A stretch of 64,000 bases of DNA from Chitinophaga sp. Cy-1792. Lineage in GTDB: Bacteria > Bacteroidota > Bacteroidia > Chitinophagales > Chitinophagaceae. The DNA lies in the NCBI RefSeq assembly GCF_011752935.1, contig NZ_VWWO01000002.1, forward strand, positions 186,001 through 250,000. The letters are read 5' to 3'. Below are positions 33,821 to 42,442 of this stretch, one piece after another; position 1 is the stretch's first letter, and each line of letters opens with the position of its first letter. Below the pieces are notes generated by a model. That model made no database searches, was not told the DNA's origin, and saw only the letters and a list, made by a program, of their open reading frames with translations. Made by a program: the position numbers and the translations under genes.

Positions 33821-34570
33821 ATGACAAAGAAAGAACAAAAGAAGATTGTAATCACAGGTGGTAACAGCGGAATAGGATATGCTACAGCAGAAGAATTCCT
33901 GGGAAGAGGTTACAAAGTGCTGATTACTGGTAGAAATCCGGGAGCCATACAACAGGCAGTTTATGATCTTGGTTTCCCCGCAGAAGGATTCCAGGCCGAC
34001 CAGGGCAGTCTGGCGGATATTCAAAAGCTTAAAGATTACGTTAGATCACGCTACACGCAAATAGATGTACTCTTTATCAATGCAGGCATAGGAAAATTCG
34101 GGCCATTTGAAAGTGTGACAGAAGCCGCCTTTGATGAAGTGATGGACATCAATTTCAAGGGAGCTTTCTTTACTGCCCAGCAGTTGTTGCCATTGGTGAA
34201 AGAAGGCGGAAGTATTGTCTTCCTTTCTTCCAGCAATGCCAACGGCGGAATGCCTGGCGCAGCAGTACATTCGGCCAGCAAGGCCGCCTTAAACTCCCTG
34301 GCCCGCACGCTCTCCAGGGAACTGGCACCTAAAAGGATACGTGTCAATACCATCGTTCCGGGCCCCGTGAATACGCCACTGGCAGAAAAAGCAGGATTCG
34401 GAAAAGAAGGGCTGGACCATATGGCCGCACTGGTGCCCATGGGCCGCGTAGCAGAACCACACGAAATAGCAAAAATGGTAGGCTTTATTACCTCCAGGGA
34501 TGCCGCTTTCGTTAACGGCGCCGAGATCAGTATCGACGGAGGATTCTCCGTTCACCCACTGGCAGGCTGA
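33821..34570 (+). CDS. SDR family protein with Tyr-to-His change in the active site (copy 1)
   Basis: The 249-residue classical-length SDR has the cofactor motif VITGGNSGIGYATAEEFLGRGYKV, the NAG motif NAGIGKFGPFE and the serine-rich strand IVFLSSSNANG. The expected catalytic Tyr-x-x-x-Lys reads His150-Ser-Ala-Ser-Lys154 in GAAVHSASKAALN, so the catalytic Tyr is replaced by His. The C-terminal PGPVNTPLAEKAGFG and AAFVNGAEISIDGGF are intact. It may have lost classical SDR chemistry or adopted another role. It is paralogous to the next gene. Confidence 0.9.
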   Translation: MTKKEQKKIVITGGNSGIGYATAEEFLGRGYKVLITGRNPGAIQQAVYDLGFPAEGFQADQGSLADIQKLKDYVRSRYTQIDVLFINAGIGKFGPFESVTEAAFDEVMDINFKGAFFTAQQLLPLVKEGGSIVFLSSSNANGGMPGAAVHSASKAALNSLARTLSRELAPKRIRVNTIVPGPVNTPLAEKAGFGKEGLDHMAALVPMGRVAEPHEIAKMVGFITSRDAAFVNGAEISIDGGFSVHPLAG

Positions 34571-34649
34571 CCATGCTTCTTCAATAAAACAGCGCTTACC
34601 GCGCTTTTTTTTCAAAATAATATATCGATACTTTTAAATAAATCAAACA

Positions 34650-35399
34650 ATGGCTCAATATCAGGATAAAACAGTTGTCATCACCGGTGGCAACAGTGGC
34701 ATAGGATACGCAACAGCAGAAGAATATTTGAATAAAGGATACAGGGTATTGATAACAGGCCGTAACGCAGCTGCTGTACAAAAAGCAGTCCAGCAGCTGG
34801 GGGGGTCTGCAGATGGCTTCACCGCTGATCAGGCAAACATGAACGACACCCAGCAGTTAGCGGAGTATATCCGTAACCGTTATGGCGCCATCGACGTATT
34901 ATTCGTCAATGCTGGCCTGGGAAAATTTGCCTCTTTCGAAGATACCAGCGAAGAAAATTTTGATACCACCATGGATGTCAACTTCAAAGGTGCCTTCTTT
35001 ACAACACAGTACCTGCTGCCGCTGATAAACGAAGGTGGCAGTATCATCTTCCTCTCTTCCATTAATGCCACTACCGGCATGCCAGGCGCTTCCGTTTATT
35101 CCGCCAGCAAAGCGGCTTTAAACTCCCTGGCAAGAACATTGTCGAGGGAACTGGCCGCTAAAAAGATAAGAGTAAATACCGTTAGTCCCGGCCCTATCAA
35201 AACACCTATTTTCGAAAAAGCTGGTGTTTCGGAAGAAACAAGGGATAACATGAGCACGCTTATTCCACTGAAAAGAATTGGTGATCCGGCTGAAGTAGCT
35301 AAACTGGTCTATTTCCTCAGCTCCGATGATGCCAGCTTCATCACTGGTTCTGAAATACAGGTTGATGGCGGCTTCGCAGTGCATCCGCTCGCTGGCTGA
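34650..35399 (+). CDS. SDR family oxidoreductase (copy 2)
   Basis: The 249-residue protein is a tandem duplicate of the preceding one, with identical length and motif spacing. It keeps the catalytic set: VITGGNSGIGYATAEEYLNKGYRV, NAGLGKFASFED, Ser in IIFLSSINATTG, and Tyr150-x-x-x-Lys154 in GASVYSASKAALN. The dinucleotide preference looks like NADP-type (TGRNAAAVQKAV) but cannot be fixed. It starts 80 bases after copy 1, with the shared AT-rich motif just upstream, and ends before a terminator. Confidence 0.93.
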   Translation: MAQYQDKTVVITGGNSGIGYATAEEYLNKGYRVLITGRNAAAVQKAVQQLGGSADGFTADQANMNDTQQLAEYIRNRYGAIDVLFVNAGLGKFASFEDTSEENFDTTMDVNFKGAFFTTQYLLPLINEGGSIIFLSSINATTGMPGASVYSASKAALNSLARTLSRELAAKKIRVNTVSPGPIKTPIFEKAGVSEETRDNMSTLIPLKRIGDPAEVAKLVYFLSSDDASFITGSEIQVDGGFAVHPLAG

Positions 35400-35455
35400 C
35401 AATCATATAGTACTTTTTTCTATTCTCGATAAACCGCAATAACGCGATTGCAGTG

Positions 35456-35487
35456 AAGGATATCTCTCCTATGGTAGAGATATCCTT
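35456..35487. terminator. Intrinsic terminator after the SDR pair
   Basis: A perfect 12-bp stem AAGGATATCTCT with AGAGATATCCTT is followed by TTATTATTT. Confidence 0.85.
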
Positions 35488-35604
35488 TTATTATTTATAG
35501 CAAATTCTTAACACCCCGCCGGCAGCACAATTAAAACCATCTATCATCCTCCGGTGTTTTTAAATTGAAGATTAAATATTCCCTGGACTATTAATTTTTT
35601 GATT

Positions 35605-36066
35605 ATGAAATCTGCAGGTTATTTTCTGGCGCTGGCGGTTGCTCTCGCTGGAGCATGCCAGAATCCCCAGAAGCATGATGAAAAAGAATCGGAAAAGAAA
35701 GCGTACGAAGCCGCTAAATCAGAACAGGAATCTATTGATGCGGATGCTGCAAGAACCGAGAATGGCGCAGCGGCAGAGAATGAAATGATCGTGGCCAATA
35801 TTGATGCTGCCATGGCAAGAATTCCATTGCCGCAGTTTAAAAATGAAGATACCAAACGAATGGCAGAGAAATTTCATAAATATCTCTCCAACCTTGTCAA
35901 TGCAAACAGCGACCAGAAAGGAAATCAATATGTTGATAAACTGGAAGCCCTGAAAAAGGACTATGAAAAGGAAGTGACAGCAGCGAAGCTGGACCCTGAC
36001 GATCTGAAGAAACTACATACTTATGTAGATGATCTGGTGTATGCAGTAGAACATGCCAATCCTTAA
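35605..36066 (+). CDS. Putative lipoprotein
   Basis: Start at 35605 (MKSAGYFLALAVALAGAC) gives a type II signal peptide with lipobox LAGAC, Cys at residue 18. The mature part of about 136 residues is a Lys/Glu/Ala-rich low-complexity stretch (QNPQKHDEKESEKKAYEAAKSEQESIDADAARTENGAAAE), then a helical domain (AEKFHKYLSNLVNANSDQKGNQYVDKLEALKKDYEKEVTAAKLDPDDLKKLHTYVDDLVYAVEH). It is anchored to a membrane. The function is unknown. Confidence 0.8.
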   Translation: MKSAGYFLALAVALAGACQNPQKHDEKESEKKAYEAAKSEQESIDADAARTENGAAAENEMIVANIDAAMARIPLPQFKNEDTKRMAEKFHKYLSNLVNANSDQKGNQYVDKLEALKKDYEKEVTAAKLDPDDLKKLHTYVDDLVYAVEHANP

Positions 36067-36084
36067 CAGGTAACATATTTAAAG

Positions 36085-36115
36085 AAAGCGGTCTCTACTC
36101 AGCAGAGACCGCTTT
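36085..36115. terminator. Bidirectional terminator between convergent genes
   Basis: A perfect 12-bp stem AAAGCGGTCTCT with AGAGACCGCTTT and a TTTTTTA tail lies between the lipoprotein and MocR genes. Confidence 0.9.
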
Positions 36116-36126
36116 TTTATTAAGTT

Positions 36127-37554
36127 TTAACTCAGTTTCCGGATCATTTTTCCCAGTGCCTTCAGGTTATCATCTACCTGTTTCGACCATGGAATGCCAA
36201 AGCTGATACGCAGGCAATTGGAATAGCGGTCGCGCAGTGAGAAGATCCTACCGGGGCAGAAGCTGATCTTTGACTTCAGTGCCAGCTGGAATAATTCGAA
36301 GGTATTGATATGTTCTTCCAGCTCAATCCACAATACACATCCGCCCTGTGGCCGGCTGATCCTGGTACTTTCCGGGAAATACTCCATAATAGCCTGCGTA
36401 TAGCGCAAACACTGTGTATGTAAAGCTTTGCGCATATTTCGCAAATGATTTTCATAGCGGCCGGTTTCCAGGAAGTAACCTACGGCGGCATGTGGAATCG
36501 TAGAGCAGGCAATGCTATGGTTTTGTTTCATCTGGATCACCTTCTCCTTGTATTTGCCGGGGATACACCAGCCTACGCGGAATCCCGGCGCTACCGACTT
36601 GGAGATAGAGCTGCAATAGAGTACATTTCCTTTCTTGTCGAAGGTTTTGCAGGTAGCAGGCCGTTGTTTACCAAAATACAGATCGCCGTATATATCGTCT
36701 TCAATCAACGCAATATCATATTTCTCTACCATCTTCACCAGTTCCTGCTTACGCTCGTCGGGCATGCAGCAACCATAAGGGTTATTGAAATTAGGCACAA
36801 ACAGGCAGGCCCTGATTTTATGGCGGGGAATGGCTTTGTCGAGATAGTCGAGATCTACCCCGGTAGTTGGATGGGTAGGCACTTCCAGTACTTTCAGTCC
36901 CAGGCTTTCGGCCAGCTGGAGCGCACCGTAATAGGAGGGGCTTTCAATGGCGATGGTGTCGCCGGGTTGGGTGGTAGCGGTCAGACATAACGTCAATGCA
37001 TCTACGCAGCCATTGGTGGTAACCACGTCATTTTCGGTATGGGCAGCACCCCAGCCCAGGGATAGCAGTGCAATCTGCCGCCGGAGGCGGAGATTCCCCT
37101 GTACTGATTCGTAGCCAATGCCATAATAAGGGAGCTCCCGTAATACATGCACTACCGCCTTGGCCATTTTAGCCGCCGGCAATACAGCAGGAGGAGGTGT
37201 TGCCACAGAAAACTTCATCACGTCTTCGTTGGTCATATGATGGAACACCTGCTGCACCATTTCTGAAACAGTAACTTCCGCAGCTTTCTTCACCGGTTCA
37301 CACCTGCTGGGAATATCAGGGAAGCGCCTGGTATTAAAACGGATATAATAGCCTGATTTAGGTCTTGACTCGATCAGGCCCTTCGATTCCAGGTGGTAAT
37401 AGGCCTGGAAGGCAGTCGATAAACTGATGCCCTGTTGCTTGCTTAAAGTACGTACAGATGGGAGTTTTTCGCCTATTTTCAGGACTTCTTTTTCAATCAG
37501 CTGCTCTATATTATCAGCAACCTGGAGGTAGAGGTGTTCTGCGGTTTTTAACAT
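36127..37554 (-). CDS. MocR-like GntR regulator with aminotransferase domain
   Basis: The 475-residue protein has an N-terminal GntR winged helix (HLYLQVADNIEQLIEKEVLKIGEKLPSVRTLSKQQGISLSTAFQAYYHLESKGLIESRPKSGYYI, residues 7-75). A fold-type I aminotransferase domain follows (VVTTNGCVDALTLCLTATTQPGDTIAIESPSYYGALQL; PLP lysine in YCSSISKSVAPGFRVGWCIPG). MocR regulators bind PLP and control vitamin B6, amino-acid or efflux genes. It is divergent from alkA-ogt, which may be targets, though this is inference. Confidence 0.95.
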   Translation of the reverse strand: MLKTAEHLYLQVADNIEQLIEKEVLKIGEKLPSVRTLSKQQGISLSTAFQAYYHLESKGLIESRPKSGYYIRFNTRRFPDIPSRCEPVKKAAEVTVSEMVQQVFHHMTNEDVMKFSVATPPPAVLPAAKMAKAVVHVLRELPYYGIGYESVQGNLRLRRQIALLSLGWGAAHTENDVVTTNGCVDALTLCLTATTQPGDTIAIESPSYYGALQLAESLGLKVLEVPTHPTTGVDLDYLDKAIPRHKIRACLFVPNFNNPYGCCMPDERKQELVKMVEKYDIALIEDDIYGDLYFGKQRPATCKTFDKKGNVLYCSSISKSVAPGFRVGWCIPGKYKEKVIQMKQNHSIACSTIPHAAVGYFLETGRYENHLRNMRKALHTQCLRYTQAIMEYFPESTRISRPQGGCVLWIELEEHINTFELFQLALKSKISFCPGRIFSLRDRYSNCLRISFGIPWSKQVDDNLKALGKMIRKLS

Positions 37555-37686
37555 GGCAACAAAAATCTGATCTGCCCAAAAGTACTAAAAATTAAATCTG
37601 TTTTTTTGATGTATTTTAGGAAGATGTTAAATCTGCAGGTAGAAAAGAATAGCAAGAATCGGGCTTGGTACTGTGGTGCATTTTTT

Positions 37687-37694
37687 TATTTTTG
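37687..37694 (+). promoter_or_regulatory. -7 box of alkA
   Basis: TATTTTTG fits TAnnTTTG and ends 6 bases before the ATG at 37701. This supports the internal start over the longer open frame at 37665. Confidence 0.5.
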
Positions 37695-37700
37695 TATGAT

Positions 37701-38633
37701 ATGAAGTGTCAGGAGATTTTTGTAGCGATCAATAATCCGGAGAATTTTTCCTTCCAGGAATGCCTGCGTTTTCTGGGCCGCTCCGATAAGGAAATTTTAC
37801 ATTTTATTCGTGAAGACCGGCTGCAGCGGCTGGTTGCTGTTGATGATGGCATAGCGCTGATTACAGTTTCAGCAGGTGACAGGCAGCAGCTGCGGGTGGA
37901 AGTACTGCCAGTGGCACTGACACCTGGCGATGAACCCGGGCAGATAAGTGAAGAAGGATTACAGTATATTCGTAGATATGTAAGTCATTGGCTGGATCTG
38001 GATGCAAACCTGGAAAGTTTCTACAAGTTTGCTGCAAAGAATCCGCTGCTGAAAGGCTTGCCGGAACAATACAAAGGCTTACGGCTGGTAGGCATCCCTG
38101 AATTATTTGAGGCCATCTGCTGGACGATCATCGGTCAACAGATTAACCTGGCCTTCGCTTATACACTACGGCAACGGCTGATCACTGAATTTGGATATAG
38201 TCTGGATGTTGCCGGAAATACCTATCATCTTTTTCCTCAACCGGAAGTAATAGCCGCTTTAACACCGGAAATGCTTACTCCCCTGCAGTTTTCAAGGAGC
38301 AAAGCAGCCTATCTTATTTATGTGGCCAATGCCATGGTGAAAGGAGAGCTGTCGGCCGCAGCCTTGCTGCAGCAGGATTATGCTGCTGCCAGAGAAAGTC
38401 TGATAGCGCTGAAAGGCATAGGCAACTGGTCGGCCAATTACATACTAATGAAATACCGCCGCTTTCCGGAGGCGCTACCATTGGAAGATGCCGGACTGCA
38501 TAATGCCATCAGGTTTCGATTGCAGCTGCCTGCAAAGCCAACACCGGCACAGCTCCAGGAGCTGACAGGCGTCTGGAAGGAGCATGCAGCATATGCTACA
38601 TTTTATCTATGGAGAACATTACTACCCCAATAA
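37701..38633 (+). CDS. alkA: DNA-3-methyladenine glycosylase II (AlkA-like)
   Basis: Start at 37701 (MKCQEIFVAINNPENFSFQECLRF) gives 310 residues. An N-terminal TBP-like domain is followed by the HhH-GPD domain: IPELFEAICWTIIGQQINLAFAYTLRQRL, then the helix-hairpin-helix LIALKGIGNWSANYILMKYRRFPEALPLEDAGLHNAI, with catalytic Asp263 in LPLEDAGL. No iron-sulfur cluster cysteines are seen, as expected for AlkA. It excises alkylated purines in base-excision repair. The downstream ogt gene overlaps its end, so they form one unit. Confidence 0.93.
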   Translation: MKCQEIFVAINNPENFSFQECLRFLGRSDKEILHFIREDRLQRLVAVDDGIALITVSAGDRQQLRVEVLPVALTPGDEPGQISEEGLQYIRRYVSHWLDLDANLESFYKFAAKNPLLKGLPEQYKGLRLVGIPELFEAICWTIIGQQINLAFAYTLRQRLITEFGYSLDVAGNTYHLFPQPEVIAALTPEMLTPLQFSRSKAAYLIYVANAMVKGELSAAALLQQDYAAARESLIALKGIGNWSANYILMKYRRFPEALPLEDAGLHNAIRFRLQLPAKPTPAQLQELTGVWKEHAAYATFYLWRTLLPQ

Positions 38634-39127
38634 TACATATGGATACGCAGTATCACCTTCGTATAGACTCCCCCGTAGGGCCTGTGCTGATCACAGGTAC
38701 CGCTACTCATATCAATGCCGTCACTTTTACAGATTCACCGGAAGAGAGCTTTCCACAGGCGCCGCCGCTATTGCTCGAATGTGCGCAGCAGCTGTTTGAG
38801 TATTTCGCCGGCGACAGGCGGGAGTTTGATGTTCCTATACAACAGGAAGGCACGGTGTTTCAGCAAAACGTTTGGGGGCACCTGGTACATATTCCCTATG
38901 GCCATACTGTTACCTATATGCAGCTGGCCAGGAGAATGAATAATGTAAAAGGCATTCGTGCTGTAGGCACCAGCAATGGTAAGAATGCACTTGCTATTAT
39001 AGTACCCTGTCATCGGGTGATTGGCAGTGGTGGCGCGTTAACCGGCTATGCTGGCGGTTTGTGGCGAAAACGCTGGTTGCTGGACCATGAACGTGGTGAT
39101 TTATTCACCGGGTTGCGGGCTATATAA
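38609..39127 (+). CDS. ogt: Methylated-DNA--protein-cysteine methyltransferase
   Basis: The 172-residue protein (or 162 if started at the in-frame ATG 38639, which avoids most of the overlap with alkA) carries the alkyl-acceptor motif IVPCHRVI, with Cys134. It is preceded by VWGHLVHIPYGHTVTYMQLARRMNNVKGIRAVGTSNGKNALAI, the helix-turn-helix and Asn hinge of the family. It transfers O6-methyl groups from guanine to itself, a suicide repair reaction. Overlap with alkA marks a two-gene alkylation-repair operon. Confidence 0.94.
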   Translation: MENITTPIIHMDTQYHLRIDSPVGPVLITGTATHINAVTFTDSPEESFPQAPPLLLECAQQLFEYFAGDRREFDVPIQQEGTVFQQNVWGHLVHIPYGHTVTYMQLARRMNNVKGIRAVGTSNGKNALAIIVPCHRVIGSGGALTGYAGGLWRKRWLLDHERGDLFTGLRAI

Positions 39128-39145
39128 AAGATGTTGTTTTATTAC

Positions 39146-39227
39146 ACTCCCTTTGCAGATCGATGCCAAAGGCATCGATCTGCAAAGGGAGTTTTTGTGC
39201 CCGCAGGAGGCGGGCACAAAAACTCCC
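39146..39227. terminator. Double hairpin with shared GGGAG
   Basis: The first stem is 22 bp (39146-39167 with 39171-39192, loop AAA). The second is 18 bp (39187-39204 with 39210-39227, loop AGGAG). The bases GGGAG at 39187-39191 (and the following T) are the end of the first right arm and the start of the second left arm, so the hairpins compete at the junction. Confidence 0.85.
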
Positions 39228-39360
39228 GGAAATATTATGAAGTGTAATCAAATCTGATATCCTCAAAAATTAAAAAACTGCATCTGTTTTCAGAGTTTAA
39301 ATATTCTCAATTTTGTGTCGGGAAAGCGAAAGACTTCTTCTAAAAAAATAATTGGCACTG

Positions 39361-40752
39361 ATGAGACTAACAGACGACTTAAAATACACAGATCAGTTAT
39401 TACAACTTACGAAAGAATTCAGCAGCAAATTTTTATCAGCAACGGATAAACTGGCGCCGCATAAGGAGATTCGGTCGCTTCCCTCTGTTTCCTTGCCGGT
39501 AGCTGGTTTGGGTGGTGTTGCCACACTGGAGAAATTCAGACAACACTATGGTGATGCACTCACTGCGGCCACAGGGCCACGCTACTGGGGCTTTGTAACA
39601 GGTGGCGTTACACCAGCTGCATTAATGGGCGACTGGATCACATCTGTACTGGACCTGAATGGTTCCAACAGTGGTTCGGTGGCAGCGCATATAGAAAAAG
39701 ATGTGGTAGAGCAGCTGCGTAAATTATTCGGGCTGCCGGAACAATTCCTGGGCGCCTTCGTTAGCGGTGCTACCATGGCTAACTTCACCGGACTGGCCAT
39801 GGCACGCCAGTGGATAGGGGAGCAGCAAGGCGTCAATATCGCGGCAGACGGGCTTTCGGCTGTAAAAGATATAAAAGTACTGGCAGCAGTACCGCATTCC
39901 AGCATATTGAAATCTATGTCTATGCTGGGAATAGGAAGAAATAACCTCGTTCGTATTCCTGCCATTCCTAACCGGGAATCTATTGACCTTCATGCCCTGG
40001 AATATTACCTGCGGGAGCATCCCGGCCAGTCATTTATTATTGTGGCCAGTGCAGGTACCGTAAATACCGTTGATTTTGATGATATCGCAGCGCTGGCAGT
40101 GCTGAAGAAAAAGTATAACTGCTGGCTGCACGTAGATGCTGCCTTTGGTGGCTTCGCCGCCTGCAGCGAAGATTTTGCCCATTTATTACAGGGATGGGAA
40201 GAGGCAGACAGTATCACGGTTGATGCCCATAAATGGCTCAACGTACCCTATGATGCCGCCATGATTTTTGCCCGGCATCCGGCGTTGCAGTTGTCTGTAT
40301 TCCAGAACCCTGGCGCTGCTTACCTTGGCGATCCCTTTGCCAGTTTTCATTACAGTAATTATATCCCCGAAAACTCACGCCGGCTGCGTGCTTTGCCGGT
40401 ATGGTTTACACTCCAGGCATACGGACAGGAAGGCTACCGTTATATCGTAGATAATAATGTACGCCTGGCAAGGAAGCTGGGTACTTATATCGCTGCTGAG
40501 CCAGCACTGAAGCTGCTGGCGCCGGTAAGGTTATGTGTAGTCTGCTTTACACTGGATGTAGCCGCAGCAGAACAGGAAGCAGCAGTAGACGGGTTGCTGG
40601 AGCGTATCAACAACAGCGGGGTAGTATATATGACACGTACTGTTTATGCCGGACAGGCAGCCATCAGAGCGGCGTTGGTCAACTGGCGTACAACAGATAA
40701 AGATATAGAGATCGTATGGGCAACCATGCAAAAAATGTTAATCCGTAAATAA
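39361..40752 (+). CDS. Pyridoxal-dependent group II decarboxylase
   Basis: Start at 39361 (MRLTDDLKYTDQLLQLTKEF) gives 463 residues. The fold-type I decarboxylase sequence shows TGPRYWGFVTGGVTPAALMGDWITSVLDLN, VSGATMANFTGLAMAR, WLHVDAAFGGFAACS and the PLP-binding Lys291 in ITVDAHKWLNVPYDAAMIF. Relatives decarboxylate aromatic amino acids, glutamate or 2,4-diaminobutyrate; the substrate cannot be chosen here. It is separated by 7 bases from the EamA transporter, so the pair may make and export an amine. Confidence 0.92.
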   Translation: MRLTDDLKYTDQLLQLTKEFSSKFLSATDKLAPHKEIRSLPSVSLPVAGLGGVATLEKFRQHYGDALTAATGPRYWGFVTGGVTPAALMGDWITSVLDLNGSNSGSVAAHIEKDVVEQLRKLFGLPEQFLGAFVSGATMANFTGLAMARQWIGEQQGVNIAADGLSAVKDIKVLAAVPHSSILKSMSMLGIGRNNLVRIPAIPNRESIDLHALEYYLREHPGQSFIIVASAGTVNTVDFDDIAALAVLKKKYNCWLHVDAAFGGFAACSEDFAHLLQGWEEADSITVDAHKWLNVPYDAAMIFARHPALQLSVFQNPGAAYLGDPFASFHYSNYIPENSRRLRALPVWFTLQAYGQEGYRYIVDNNVRLARKLGTYIAAEPALKLLAPVRLCVVCFTLDVAAAEQEAAVDGLLERINNSGVVYMTRTVYAGQAAIRAALVNWRTTDKDIEIVWATMQKMLIRK

Positions 40753-40759
40753 TATAATA

Positions 40760-41674
40760 ATGCGTAAGTCTACGACCATGGCTTACATTGCGCTGGCGAT
40801 AGTAAGTATATTCTGGGGGACTACCTACCTGGCTTCCCATATAGGCGTGCGGCACATGCATGGCATGATGCTGGCAGGATTGCGGCAGGGAACCGCAGGG
40901 CTTATCCTTATCCTCTTTTTCCTGTTTCGTGGCTATAAGCTACCCGAGCGCATAGAACTGTCAAAGCTTTTTATCATTGGCGTATTAATGCTATGTGGCA
41001 GTAATGGCCTTATTACCTGGGCTATGCAATATATCCCCAGTGGCCTGGGGGCTATCATTGCGGCCACGGTGCCTATCTGGATTACCTTTTTCAGTTATTT
41101 CCTGGTACAGCGTACCCGACTGAGTATGCAACTGATCATAGGGCTGATATTGGGTTTTGCAGGGGTAGCAGGCATCTTTTATAATTACCTTTCCAGTTTA
41201 ATGAACCCCGACTTCAGGTTTGGTATCATACTGACGGTACTGGCCTGTGTTTTCTGGGCATTGGGTTCTGTGCTTACCGCAAAATGGGCCTTGCGCGTCA
41301 ATTTCCTCTATGGCGCAGGCTTTCAGATGTTCTTCAGCGGTGTAGTGATGCTGGTGATCGCCACTTTGTTTATGGGGCAGCATATTGAAGCCGCCAGTTT
41401 TACAGTGGAGCTGTGGGAAAGTTTGCTGTACCTGATCCTGGTAGGGTCACTGCTAAGTTATTCTGCCTATGTGTTTGTATTGAATAATCTGCCGCCTTCG
41501 CTGGCGAGTGTATATGCCTATATTAATCCGATTGTGGCGGTATTGCTGGGATGGGTATTGTTGAAAGAAGGACTGACGTGGCTGATGGGGCTGGGAAGTC
41601 TGGTGACGCTGGGGGGTGTTTACCTGGTTAATAATGCAGTGGCAAAAAATAAGAAACTCGCATCCCAACAGTAA
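40760..41674 (+). CDS. EamA family (DMT) transporter
   Basis: The 304-residue protein has ten hydrophobic segments and duplicated EamA domains. The first begins YIALAIVSIFWGTTYLASHIGVRHM and ends in FAGVAGIFYNYLSS. The second contains ALGSVLTAKWALRVNFLYGAGFQMFFSG and closes with SVYAYINPIVAVLLGWVLLKEGL. Such proteins move metabolites, often amino acids or nucleosides. It follows the decarboxylase gene immediately and is probably co-transcribed with it. Confidence 0.93.
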   Translation: MRKSTTMAYIALAIVSIFWGTTYLASHIGVRHMHGMMLAGLRQGTAGLILILFFLFRGYKLPERIELSKLFIIGVLMLCGSNGLITWAMQYIPSGLGAIIAATVPIWITFFSYFLVQRTRLSMQLIIGLILGFAGVAGIFYNYLSSLMNPDFRFGIILTVLACVFWALGSVLTAKWALRVNFLYGAGFQMFFSGVVMLVIATLFMGQHIEAASFTVELWESLLYLILVGSLLSYSAYVFVLNNLPPSLASVYAYINPIVAVLLGWVLLKEGLTWLMGLGSLVTLGGVYLVNNAVAKNKKLASQQ

Positions 41675-41795
41675 TAGCTATACGAAAAGGATGCATTTTT
41701 TTTTAAGGTAGAAGTATAGTCAGATGCCGCGCCGGTATCTACCGGATCAGGCATCTGGGCTATATCTTTTAATGAATCACCGAAAGTAATTCTTC

Positions 41796-41876
41796 CTCCC
41801 GGTTCATCGGGATGCCGGAGGCATCCCGATGAACCGGGAGATTCTTTGCCTGCCAAAGGCAGGCAAAGAATCTCCC
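41796..41876. terminator. Double hairpin with shared GGGAG
   Basis: The first stem is 21 bp (41796-41816 with 41820-41840, loop GGA). The second is 19 bp (41836-41854 with 41858-41876, loop AAA). GGGAG at 41836-41840 is used by both. Flanks CTCCC and CTCCCGGAAA match the element at 39147, although the arms otherwise differ. Confidence 0.85.
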
Positions 41877-41968
41877 GGAAAACATAATGCACAAACCATG
41901 TGTGGCTGAACTATTTCTCCTGAAAAGGGGTTAATTTGAGACTGGAAATCTTATTTAAAATATATCTT

Positions 41969-42409
41969 ATGGAAGTTGTACAGGCCACCGCCCTTCACAC
42001 CAATGAAGTAGCCGTATTGTTTGATGCCTACCGCAGTTATTATGATCAGGCTCCTGATTTCAATGGTGCGCTGAAGTATATCACTGAGCGAATAGAAAAA
42101 AAAGATAGTACCATTTTTGTAGCGATGGAATTGGACGAAATTGTAGGTTTTGTGCAGTTATATCCGATTTTCAGTTCTGTGTCTATGAAAAAGGCCTGGC
42201 TGCTGAATGACCTTTTTGTACTGGAGGAGCATCGTGGTAATGGTGCAGGCTCTGCCTTGCTGGATGCGGCGCAGTCGCTGGCAAAAGATACCGATGCTGC
42301 GTGGCTGATGTTGCAGACCTATGTTTCCAATACCAATGCCCAGTCACTGTATGAAAAAAAAGGATATAAAAAAGATTCAAATTCTTACTATTATTATCTG
42401 TCCGTATAA
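41969..42409 (+). CDS. GNAT family N-acetyltransferase
   Basis: Start at 41969 (MEVVQATALHTNEVAVLFDAYRSYY) gives 146 residues; the frame is open 33 bases upstream without support. It has the acetyl-CoA pocket LNDLFVLEEHRGNGAGSALLDAAQSLAKDTDAAWLMLQTYVSNTNAQSLYEKKGYKKD (R/Q-x-x-G-x-G/A type) with the usual C-terminal tyrosine. The substrate is unknown. Confidence 0.9.
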   Translation: MEVVQATALHTNEVAVLFDAYRSYYDQAPDFNGALKYITERIEKKDSTIFVAMELDEIVGFVQLYPIFSSVSMKKAWLLNDLFVLEEHRGNGAGSALLDAAQSLAKDTDAAWLMLQTYVSNTNAQSLYEKKGYKKDSNSYYYYLSV

Positions 42410-42430
42410 TTAATCATCATCTATTTTCAT

Positions 42431-42438
42431 TTTATTTG
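42431..42438 (+). promoter_or_regulatory. Possible -7 box of the NUDIX gene
   Basis: TTTATTTG matches TAnnTTTG with one mismatch and lies 4 bases before the ATG at 42443. Confidence 0.35.
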
Positions 42439-42442
42439 CAGG

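Noticed and set aside
33610..33864. 84-codon frame before the first SDR gene
   Set aside because: It overlaps the SDR start in another frame, lacks a promoter and has no family resemblance.
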